24,313 nt of DNA from JBFWYO01 sp050186335. GTDB lineage: Bacteria > Pseudomonadota > Alphaproteobacteria > Bin65. Shown here piece by piece: positions 15,393 through 22,327 of the stretch (its first letter is position 1; each line of letters opens with the position of its first letter). The notes below the pieces were generated by a model. The model worked only from the letters and a program-made list of their open reading frames with translations, had not been told where the DNA came from and ran no database searches. Made by a program: the position numbers and the translations under genes. The stretch covers positions 1-24,313 of the forward strand of contig JBFWYO010000073.1 in assembly GCA_050186335.1 (NCBI GenBank). The letters are read 5' to 3'.

Positions 15393-16385
15393 ATGCGGCG
15401 TTTCATCGTCATCAGTGCCCTGCTCGCCATTGCCCTGGTTATTGCGGCGGCAGCGGCGATCGGCTGGGCATACCACAAATTCACCGCGCCCGGTCCGCTG
15501 GCCGAGGCGACCACGCTGATCATTCCGAAAGGCTCGAACACGCAGGCGATCGCCGACAAGCTGTTCGAAGCCAAAATCATCGACAACGTCTTCCTGTTCA
15601 AGATCTGGGCGCGCGTTTCCGGCAAAACCAACGCGATGCGGCCGGGCGAGTACCGATTTCCGAAATCGGTCAGCCAGAAGGGCGCCATGGCGCTGATGGT
15701 CGAGGGACGGACGGTGCTGCGCCGCGTTACGATTCCCGAGGGCCTCACGACCGTGCAGGTGCTCGAAATCGTGAACAAGGCGGCGGGACTTGAGGGCGCC
15801 ATCACATCGACGCCCGGCGAGGGCGATCTGCTGCCGGATACCTACACCTATTCGTACGGCGACCAGCGCGAGGCGATGATCCAACGCATGAAGACGGCGA
15901 TGGAAAAAGCCATGGACGAGGCCTGGGACAATCGAATCGGCGATCTGCCGATCAAGACCAAGCGCGAAATGCTGGTCCTGGCTTCGATCGTCGAAAAGGA
16001 AACGTCGCTGGCGATCGAACGCCGTCGCGTTTCGGCGGTGTTCGTCAACCGGTTGCGCAAAGGCATGCGACTCGAGACCGATCCCACCGTGATCTACGCG
16101 ATCACGAAGGGGCAGGGGCCGCTGGGCCGGCGCCTGCTGCGCAAGGATCTCGAGATCGACAACCCGTACAACACCTACCGTAACGCCGGCCTGCCGCCCG
16201 GGCCGATCGCCAATCCGGGCCGCGCCGCGCTAATGGCGGCGGTGACTCCGCTGCAGACCAAGGATTTGTTCTTCGTTGCCGACGGCACCGGCGGCCATAC
16301 GTTTGCCGAAACGCTCGAACAGCACAACGCGAACGTCGCCAAATGGCGCAGGATCCGGCGCGAGAAGGACAAGGAAGCGGATTAG
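15393..16385 (+). CDS. mltG: endolytic murein transglycosylase MltG
   Basis: Inner-membrane lytic transglycosylase (YceG-like) that cuts nascent glycan strands and is thought to set their length. The 330 residues have one N-terminal membrane anchor (about 4-26), a LysM-like region around GSNTQAIADKLFE, and the catalytic domain with Glu201 in ASIVEKET. DPTVIYA, NPYNTY, GLPPGPIANPG and FFVADGTGGHTF follow in family order. The ATG follows fabF by 15 bases with GAGGG upstream, so it is part of the fab operon, as in many alphaproteobacteria. It converges with an SDR gene across only 10 bases, with no terminator visible. Confidence 0.96.
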   Translation: MRRFIVISALLAIALVIAAAAAIGWAYHKFTAPGPLAEATTLIIPKGSNTQAIADKLFEAKIIDNVFLFKIWARVSGKTNAMRPGEYRFPKSVSQKGAMALMVEGRTVLRRVTIPEGLTTVQVLEIVNKAAGLEGAITSTPGEGDLLPDTYTYSYGDQREAMIQRMKTAMEKAMDEAWDNRIGDLPIKTKREMLVLASIVEKETSLAIERRRVSAVFVNRLRKGMRLETDPTVIYAITKGQGPLGRRLLRKDLEIDNPYNTYRNAGLPPGPIANPGRAALMAAVTPLQTKDLFFVADGTGGHTFAETLEQHNANVAKWRRIRREKDKEAD

Positions 16386-16395
16386 CGCCGGTTCG

Positions 16396-17160
16396 TCACT
16401 CCTTCTTCGGCAGCCGCCGAAACAGCGATTCGAGCCAGCGCGGCGGCAGGAACGCGATCAGCCGCAGCAGGAAGTACAGCCGCCACGGAAACGCGATGCG
16501 CGGTTTGTTGCGCGACAGATCCCTGCGGATGATCGCCGACGCGCGGTCGGCCAACATCAGGAGCGGCATTTTGAATTTGTTCGTTTCGGTCATGCGGCTG
16601 ACCACATAGCCGGGACAGATCACGTTCACTTCGATGCCGCTCGCAAACAAATCGCCGCGCAGGCCTTCGCCCCACACCCTTACGGCGGCCTTGCTGGCAC
16701 AATAGGCAGGCGCGCCCGGAAAACCCACGAAACTTGCCAGCGAACTCATGATCGCGAGCTGGCCGCGCTTGCGTCCGCGCATCTTCTGCGCTGCCGGAAT
16801 GACGGTGTTCAGCACACCGTCGACATTGACCCGCATGATCCGACGCGCTTGCTCCTCGGGTTCGCCCATCAAATGGCCCGAGCCGCCGGAAATGCCGGCA
16901 TTGGCAACGACTAGATCGAGCGAACGGCGCGCATCCACGGTTTCGATGAATGTACGCATGGCTTCGGCATCGGCCACATCGATCAAGCCTGCCTCGACCT
17001 CGGCGCCTTTATCGCGACAGGCGGCGGCCACGGCGTCCAAGCGCGCTCGATCGCGGCCGGTCAGCGCCAAGAAGATGCCCGGCGCAGCGTAGTCACGCGC
17101 CAACGCCTCGCCGATCCCGCTCGACGCGCCTGTGATAAGGATCGAACGAGGATCGCGCAT
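16396..17160 (-). CDS. SDR family NAD(P)-dependent oxidoreductase
   Basis: Classical short-chain dehydrogenase of unknown substrate. In 254 residues it shows the cofactor loop TGASSGIG (10-17), NAG in VVANAGISG, and the catalytic Ser140, Tyr153 and Lys157 (YCASK). The last 30 residues form a hydrophobic, aromatic and Arg-rich segment (WRLYFLLRLIAFLPPRW), suggesting membrane association. The frame reaches a TTG at 17214, but the ATG at 17160 gives the usual distance to the glycine loop; no clear Shine-Dalgarno decides it. It has its own promoter and faces mltG, and nothing nearby identifies a pathway. Lipid or ketone reduction would suit the location but is a guess. Confidence 0.88.
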   Translation of the reverse strand: MRDPRSILITGASSGIGEALARDYAAPGIFLALTGRDRARLDAVAAACRDKGAEVEAGLIDVADAEAMRTFIETVDARRSLDLVVANAGISGGSGHLMGEPEEQARRIMRVNVDGVLNTVIPAAQKMRGRKRGQLAIMSSLASFVGFPGAPAYCASKAAVRVWGEGLRGDLFASGIEVNVICPGYVVSRMTETNKFKMPLLMLADRASAIIRRDLSRNKPRIAFPWRLYFLLRLIAFLPPRWLESLFRRLPKKE

Positions 17161-17247
17161 CGGTCGGTGGGTCCATTCTGCGAGGATCGACCCGAGTGTG
17201 CGGGGCCGATGCAAGCCGTGCCAGCGTCTTTTTTGCTGCGCGCGGCC

Positions 17248-17256
17248 ATTATATCA
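17248..17256 (-). promoter_or_regulatory. extended -10 promoter for the SDR gene
   Basis: On the minus strand TGATATAAT (17256-17248) is a perfect TATAAT box with the extended TGN element; no good -35 is present, which extended -10 promoters can tolerate. Transcription would start near 17241, about 80 bases before the SDR ATG. Confidence 0.5.
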
Positions 17257-17406
17257 AACGGTTCACGAACTGCCGCCTCGTCTCAGAATCATTTTGGGTG
17301 GGCTGCCGAGGACGCTTGCGCACCGGTTTCGGAGCTCGCGACGGCCGGTGAACGCGAACGCCGTTCGCTGCCAATAGAACGTCCGCGCGTAACGTCGCGC
17401 GCACGC

Positions 17407-17435
17407 TTGTTGCCTTAGAACCGCTTCCTTATAGT
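17407..17435 (+). promoter_or_regulatory. yicC-gmk promoter
   Basis: TTGTTG (17407-17412), exactly 17 bases, then TATAGT (17430-17435). The predicted start near 17442 leaves about 39 bases to the yicC TTG codon and its AGGAGG site. Confidence 0.65.
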
Positions 17436-17480
17436 GTGCCGCCCGCGTCAAAGACGCAGGGGGACCGCGAGGAGGGGCGT

Positions 17481-18368
17481 TTGACCATTGCCAGCATGAC
17501 AGGATTCGCGCGCGGCGAGGGCAGCCACGCGGACCGACGCTGGGTGTGGGAAATCAAGAGCGTCAACGGCCGCGGCCTCGACGTGCGCTGCCGGCTCGGC
17601 GGCGACAGCGAGCATCTGGAAATCGCGGTGCGCGAGCGCCTGGGCCAGCATTTCAAGCGCGGCTCGTTCAACATCAACCTCGCCGTGCATCGCGACGAAG
17701 CCTCGATCCCGCTCAGCATCAACACCGAGCTATTGAACCGGATTCTGGCGCTGCGCGCCGAGTTGGCCGGCAAGATCGACGACAAACCGCCCAGTCTCGA
17801 AGCCCTGCTCGGCGTGCGCGGCGTGCTCGAAAACGTCGACGAAGCGATGAGCGAGGAAGCGCGCGCGACATTCGACGCCGCCTTGCTCGCCTCGCTTGCG
17901 CCGGTGCTGGCGGCGCTGACTTCGGCGCGCGCGGGCGAGGGCAAGCGTCTCGAACAGGTCATTAACGCGCAATTGGATGAGATCGAAAAGCGCGTTGCCG
18001 AGGCGGCCGGCCTGGCCGCAACCCAACCGGCGGCGCTCAAGGCGCGCATGGCGGAACAACTTGCGCTGCTGCTCGAATCCGGGCGCGCGGTGCCGGAAGA
18101 ACGCGTGGCACAGGAATTGGCGCTACTGGCCACGCGGGCCGACGTGCGCGAAGAGCTCGATCGTCTGGCCGCGCATATTTCGGCGGCGCGCGATCTGATG
18201 CGTGCCAAGGAGCCGATCGGCCGCAAGTTCGATTTCCTGTGCCAGGAATTCAATCGCGAAGCCAATACGCTATGCTCGAAATCGGTCGACGTGGACCTGA
18301 CCCGCGTCGGCCTGGCGCTTAAGGCGGTCATCGAGCAGATGCGGGAGCAGGTGCAAAATGTGGAGTGA
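17481..18368 (+). CDS. yicC: YicC family protein (endoribonuclease-related)
   Basis: Member of the YicC family; the E. coli protein has been linked to RNA decay and stationary-phase growth. The 295 residues begin with the family signature SMTGFAR and the WEIKSVNGRGLDVRCRL block. They end with the DUF1732-type region containing GRKFDFLCQEFNREANTLCSK. The frame is open from a GTG at 17436. The TTG at 17481 is chosen because AGGAGG (17470-17475) lies five bases ahead; the ATG at 17496 would be too far from it. It is followed by gmk after 3 bases, a widespread pairing. Confidence 0.93.
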   Translation: MTIASMTGFARGEGSHADRRWVWEIKSVNGRGLDVRCRLGGDSEHLEIAVRERLGQHFKRGSFNINLAVHRDEASIPLSINTELLNRILALRAELAGKIDDKPPSLEALLGVRGVLENVDEAMSEEARATFDAALLASLAPVLAALTSARAGEGKRLEQVINAQLDEIEKRVAEAAGLAATQPAALKARMAEQLALLLESGRAVPEERVAQELALLATRADVREELDRLAAHISAARDLMRAKEPIGRKFDFLCQEFNREANTLCSKSVDVDLTRVGLALKAVIEQMREQVQNVE

Positions 18369-18371
18369 AAT

Positions 18372-19019
18372 TTGAGCGCGAAACCGAGCCAGATTCATCG
18401 GCGCGGTTTGATGCTGGTCCTGTCGTCGCCGTCGGGCGCCGGCAAGACGACGATATCGCGCGCCATTCTCGGTCACGAGCCGAACCTGCATATCTCGGTC
18501 TCGGTCACCACGCGCAAACCGCGCCCGGGCGAGGTCGACGGCACGCACTATCATTTTATTTCCGCCGAGCGGTTCGCCGACATGGTCCGCGACAAGGAAC
18601 TGCTCGAATCTGCCGACGTGTTCGGGCATCGCTATGGCACGCCCCGCGCGCCGGTCGAGCGGGCGCTGGCCGACGGAAACGATGTAATGTTCGACATCGA
18701 CTGGCAAGGTACCCAGCAATTGCGCGAGGCCGCGCGCGACGACGTGGTGAGCGTCTTCATCCTGCCGCCGTCGACCGATGAACTGCGCGCGCGCCTGCAT
18801 CGTCGCGCCCAGGACAGCGCCGATGTGGTGGCGCAACGCATGGAAAAGGCCGCCGACGAAATGAGCCATTGGGCTGAATACGATTATATCGTCGTGAACG
18901 AGGCCCTGGAGCGCAGCATCGCCCTCGTGCGGGCGATTCTCGAGGCCGAGCGCCACAAGCGGCAGCGGCAGATCGGCCTCGACCGGTTCGTTAAGTCGCT
19001 GCGCGGCGACGCAAGCTGA
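18372..19019 (+). CDS. gmk: guanylate kinase
   Basis: Phosphorylates GMP to GDP with ATP, feeding GTP and dGTP synthesis. The 215-residue protein has the P-loop SSPSGAGKTT (18-27, Lys25), the guanylate-kinase signature region TTRKPRPGEVDGTHYHF, and later DIDWQGTQQLRE. Length is normal for the family. The start is a TTG with GGAG six bases ahead, placed inside the yicC stop region, so yicC and gmk are both TTG-initiated. It converges with rsmA across 7 bases with no terminator visible. Confidence 0.97.
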   Translation: MSAKPSQIHRRGLMLVLSSPSGAGKTTISRAILGHEPNLHISVSVTTRKPRPGEVDGTHYHFISAERFADMVRDKELLESADVFGHRYGTPRAPVERALADGNDVMFDIDWQGTQQLREAARDDVVSVFILPPSTDELRARLHRRAQDSADVVAQRMEKAADEMSHWAEYDYIVVNEALERSIALVRAILEAERHKRQRQIGLDRFVKSLRGDAS

Positions 19020-19026
19020 TCCGCCG

Positions 19027-19917
19027 CTATCTCGGCTGTTTCGCGTCGGTGGCAGGCAGGGCGTTATAGGCTCGGGCCAACGCGCAGAATTGTTCGACCG
19101 ACAATTCCTCGGCCCGCGTGGTGGGCGCAATGCTTGCCTGCAACAACAGCGCCTCTGGTTGCAGTACCAGGGTGCGCAACGCGCCGCGTAGCATCTTGCG
19201 GCGCTGTCCGAACGCGGCTTCCGTCACGCGCGACAGCGAAAGCGGATCGACATCGTCGATGGGAACCGTGCGTGGGGTCAAGCGCACCACGGTCGAATCG
19301 ACATTCGGCGGCGGCGTGAAGGCGGCCGCGGGGATTTGCAATATACGCTCGACTTCGCAGTGAAACTGCACCAGCACCGATAGTCTGCCATAGGCTTTGC
19401 TGCGTGGCGCCGCGACTAGGCGGTCGGCCACCTCGCGCTGAAACATCAGGGTCAGGCTTTCGAACGCGCGTATCTGCCCGAGCCACAGTATCAACAATGC
19501 AGTACCGACATTGTAGGGCAGGTTCGAGACGATGCGCAGCGGCTGCTTCCAGCCGCGCTCGGCGGCCAGGGCCGGCAGCGACAGTTTCAGCGCGTCGCCC
19601 TCGACGACGTCCAGGCGGCCGTCCGCAAGCGCCGCCATTTCGTCCAATGCGGCAATGCAGCGCCGGTCCAACTCGACGGCCGCGACGTGAGCGGCGCCCT
19701 CGATCAGCAAGCCGCGTGTGAGCCCGCCGGGTCCGGGTCCGATTTCAATCGTCGTGCCGCGACCGAGATCGCCCGCCGCGCGGGCGATGCGACGGGTCAA
19801 ATTGAGATCCAGCAGGAAATGCTGGCCGAAGGATTTCTGCGCCCGCAGACCGTGCGCGGCGATGACTTCGCGCAATGGCGGCATCGCCTCGATGCGGCTG
19901 GCGGTGCTGGTGGTCAC
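19027..19917 (-). CDS. rsmA: 16S rRNA dimethyladenosine transferase RsmA (KsgA)
   Basis: Dimethylates two adjacent adenosines near the 3' end of 16S rRNA (A1518/A1519 in E. coli numbering) during 30S maturation. The 296 residues show SFGQHFLLD (29-37), the SAM loop IEIGPGPGGLT (57-67), the acidic ELD motif near 82, and the catalytic NLPY (132-135). The GTG start at 19917 overlaps the pdxA stop as GTGA, implying coupling; an ATG at residue 12 is a second possibility. It is last in the lptD-surA-pdxA-rsmA series conserved across proteobacteria. Confidence 0.97.
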   Translation of the reverse strand: MTTSTASRIEAMPPLREVIAAHGLRAQKSFGQHFLLDLNLTRRIARAAGDLGRGTTIEIGPGPGGLTRGLLIEGAAHVAAVELDRRCIAALDEMAALADGRLDVVEGDALKLSLPALAAERGWKQPLRIVSNLPYNVGTALLILWLGQIRAFESLTLMFQREVADRLVAAPRSKAYGRLSVLVQFHCEVERILQIPAAAFTPPPNVDSTVVRLTPRTVPIDDVDPLSLSRVTEAAFGQRRKMLRGALRTLVLQPEALLLQASIAPTTRAEELSVEQFCALARAYNALPATDAKQPR

Positions 19918-20921
19918 GCGGCATTTCCGGCGGCACGCCGATCGGCCATCGCACGGGCGAGCTTGAGCGCTTCCATCAGGCTAATCGGACTGGCGACGCC
20001 TGTGCCGGCGATATCCAGCGCTGTGCCGTGATCGGGCGACGTGCGGACGAACGGCAGGCCCAGCGTAATGTTGACGCCGCGCTCGAAATCCAGCGTCTTG
20101 AGCGGGATCAGCGCCTGGTCGTGATACATGCACAGGGCCGCGTCATAACGCTGGCGCTGGCCGTCGGCGAACATCACGTCGGGCACCAGTGGGCCGAGCA
20201 CCGCGTGTCCGCGCCGGCGCAAGATTTCGACCGCCGGCCGGATGAACGTCTCGTCCTCGAACCCCAGGCTGCCGCTTTCGCCGGCATGCGGATTGAGACC
20301 GGCTACGGCCAACCGCGGCGCCGAAAGCCCGAAGTCGCGTTTTAGCGCCGCCAGCACGATTTCGCCGGTGGCGACAATCGCATCCGTGCGGATCGACGCG
20401 ATCGCGCGAACCAGCGGCACATGAATCGTCAATGGGACCACGCGCAACGCAGGAATCGCCAGCATCATGACGGGCGTTCCACCGCCAGCCAGGGAGGCCA
20501 GAAATTCCGTGTGGCCCGGATATGGAAATCCGGCGTCGTACAGCGGCTTCTTCTGGATCGGGTTGGTGACGATGGCGGCCGCTTCGCCGGCGCGGACCAT
20601 CGCCACGGCGCGTTCAATCGCGCCGATCACCGCCGGCGCGTGGCGTGCGTTCGGCTGGCCCGGCACGATATCGTCGGCAACCTCGATCGGCAGAATAGGC
20701 AGGCCGGCCGGAAACGCCGTCGCTGCGTCGGCCGGCCGCGCGATCGACTTCACGCGTACGTCGAGCCCGAGCGTACGCGCCAAGCGTTCGATGCGGCGCG
20801 GCGAATCGATCAGGAAAAACGCGGGCACGGAGTCGGCCCGGCGCAGCCAGGTTTTGAGCGCGATTTCGCCGCCGATGCCGGCGGGCTCTCCCATGGTCAA
20901 TGCGATCGGCAGGCGGTTCAT
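19914..20921 (-). CDS. pdxA: 4-hydroxythreonine-4-phosphate dehydrogenase
   Basis: NAD-dependent oxidation and decarboxylation of 4-phosphohydroxythreonine in pyridoxal phosphate synthesis. The 335-residue protein has TMGEPAGIG near the start, GHTEF (His137), and three metal-binding histidines, His167, His212 (NPHAGE) and His267 (YHDQALIP). These line up with E. coli His166, His211 and His266 with a shift of one. GGTGAGG lies just before the ATG. It follows surA after 48 bases and overlaps rsmA by 4 nt. Confidence 0.97.
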   Translation of the reverse strand: MNRLPIALTMGEPAGIGGEIALKTWLRRADSVPAFFLIDSPRRIERLARTLGLDVRVKSIARPADAATAFPAGLPILPIEVADDIVPGQPNARHAPAVIGAIERAVAMVRAGEAAAIVTNPIQKKPLYDAGFPYPGHTEFLASLAGGGTPVMMLAIPALRVVPLTIHVPLVRAIASIRTDAIVATGEIVLAALKRDFGLSAPRLAVAGLNPHAGESGSLGFEDETFIRPAVEILRRRGHAVLGPLVPDVMFADGQRQRYDAALCMYHDQALIPLKTLDFERGVNITLGLPFVRTSPDHGTALDIAGTGVASPISLMEALKLARAMADRRAAGNAA

Positions 20922-20969
20922 CGCCTCACCTTGGCGCGCCTCCGGCTGCCGGCCTTGGCGCGCCCGTGC

Positions 20970-22235
20970 TCAGCTGCGGATATCGATATACGCCTGGCGG
21001 AACAAGTCCTGCATATAGCGCTGCGTCATCGCACTCAACCGTTGCTGGCCGAGCGAATTGCGCATTTCTTCGACCGACGGCAACGCAGTGTCGGCGGCGC
21101 GACTGCAAACCATCAGCACCACCAGTCCGCCCGGCAGGGCAATCTGATTGCTCGACTTATTGAGCGGCAACTCGCGGGCGAATTTCTGCAGTTCCGGCGA
21201 CAATGTATTGATGCGCACGTTGCGCACGTTGGTGACACTGGCGTTGACCGCGCGGAGTTTCTCTTCGAACTCGCCGCAGTTCTTGGATTCGTCGCTAGCC
21301 TTCTTCGCATCGGCGCGAATCTTCGCGACGTCGGCCGGCTTCGCCGTTTCCGGGAAGCGGATCGCAGCCTGCGCCATGGAAACGACCGGTGGCATGTTCT
21401 TGGCTTCGGTGCCGATCAGGCGCCGATTCACGACGCGAATAATATAGTAACCCGTCGACGCACGGATCGGCCCGACGATCTGTCCGGGCTGCACGTTGCG
21501 CACGGCGGCGACCAATTCGCGGTCGACTTGATCAATGTCCTGCACGCCGACGTCGCCGCCGACCGACGCGGTGGCGCTCTGTGAAAACTGGCGCGCCATG
21601 AGATCGAACGGGGCGCCCTGTCGCAATTGATCGACGATGCGCTGCGCCGCTCGACGGGCGTTTTCATCCTGCGCTGGGGCCGACACGGGAATGAAAATTT
21701 CAGCCAGTTGAATCTGTTCGCGATTGCGGCTTTGCTTGAGCCGGTTCATCGCCTCGTTTACTTCTTCATCGGTCACGCGAACCTGCGGCCGGATCTGTCG
21801 ACCGATGACCTTGCTCCAGGCGATCGACGCACGAATTTGGAATAGCAGCGTGCGCGGATCCACTCCGCGCTGCTGCAGCAGCGGCATAAGTCGGCCCGCC
21901 TGAATGCCGTTGCGCGTTTCCAGTTCGCGAACCGCGGCCTCGATTTCCTCGGCGCCGACAGTCACGTTGAGGCGGCGCGCCTCCTGCACCTGCAAGCTTT
22001 CGTCGATCAGCACGCGCAGGGCCTGCCGTTGGAGCCGTTGGCGCGTTTCGTTGTTGTTCGGCAGGCCGGTCGTCGCAATGATGAACGCCATGCGCGACTG
22101 CAGATCGTAGGCGCTGATCAATTCGTCGTTGACCACCGCGGCGACGCCATAGGCTTGGCCGAGCGCCGGCAGCGGCGCCAGGGCGGGTATCAGAAGGACA
22201 AGCCAAACGGCGAGCTGCGCTTTCAGTCTGTTCAT
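20970..22235 (-). CDS. surA: periplasmic peptidyl-prolyl isomerase / chaperone SurA
   Basis: Periplasmic chaperone that escorts outer-membrane proteins to the BAM complex. The 421 residues carry a signal peptide (hydrophobic core about 8-24, cleavage near GQA at 28) and the SurA N-terminal region (VVNDELISAYDLQSRM). One parvulin domain follows at about 175-280 (EIFIP to GYYIIRV), then a C-terminal segment with one conserved-looking Cys. E. coli SurA has two parvulin domains; a single one is usual in alphaproteobacteria. The frame extends upstream, but the ATG at 22235 with AGGA ahead begins the signal peptide. It lies 92 bases after lptD, whose product is a known SurA client. Confidence 0.94.
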   Translation of the reverse strand: MNRLKAQLAVWLVLLIPALAPLPALGQAYGVAAVVNDELISAYDLQSRMAFIIATTGLPNNNETRQRLQRQALRVLIDESLQVQEARRLNVTVGAEEIEAAVRELETRNGIQAGRLMPLLQQRGVDPRTLLFQIRASIAWSKVIGRQIRPQVRVTDEEVNEAMNRLKQSRNREQIQLAEIFIPVSAPAQDENARRAAQRIVDQLRQGAPFDLMARQFSQSATASVGGDVGVQDIDQVDRELVAAVRNVQPGQIVGPIRASTGYYIIRVVNRRLIGTEAKNMPPVVSMAQAAIRFPETAKPADVAKIRADAKKASDESKNCGEFEEKLRAVNASVTNVRNVRINTLSPELQKFARELPLNKSSNQIALPGGLVVLMVCSRAADTALPSVEEMRNSLGQQRLSAMTQRYMQDLFRQAYIDIRS

Positions 22236-22327
22236 GGTTCCTGACTTGTATGGGGTGCGTCCCAGGCCCGCCCTTATAGCGCCTTGGGCTTGGCCGGCGC
22301 AATGCGAAGGAGGTCCGGAAACGGCGT

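Larger units (their letters stand above)
17161..17480. other. divergent intergenic region between the SDR gene and yicC
   Basis: A 320-base stretch without a gene. It holds a promoter on each strand (17248-17256 minus, 17407-17435 plus). Between them about 150 bases show no ORF with a ribosome-binding site and only a loose inverted repeat CACCGG / CCGGTG (about 17321-17350). I see no RNA gene in it. Confidence 0.6.

Noticed and set aside
16386..16395. Terminator between mltG and the SDR gene
   Set aside because: Only ten bases separate the two stop codons and no hairpin with a T-run is visible there.
20421..21584. A 387-codon plus-strand frame opposite pdxA and surA
   Set aside because: Antisense shadow without ribosome-binding site or recognisable motif; it crosses the pdxA-surA junction.
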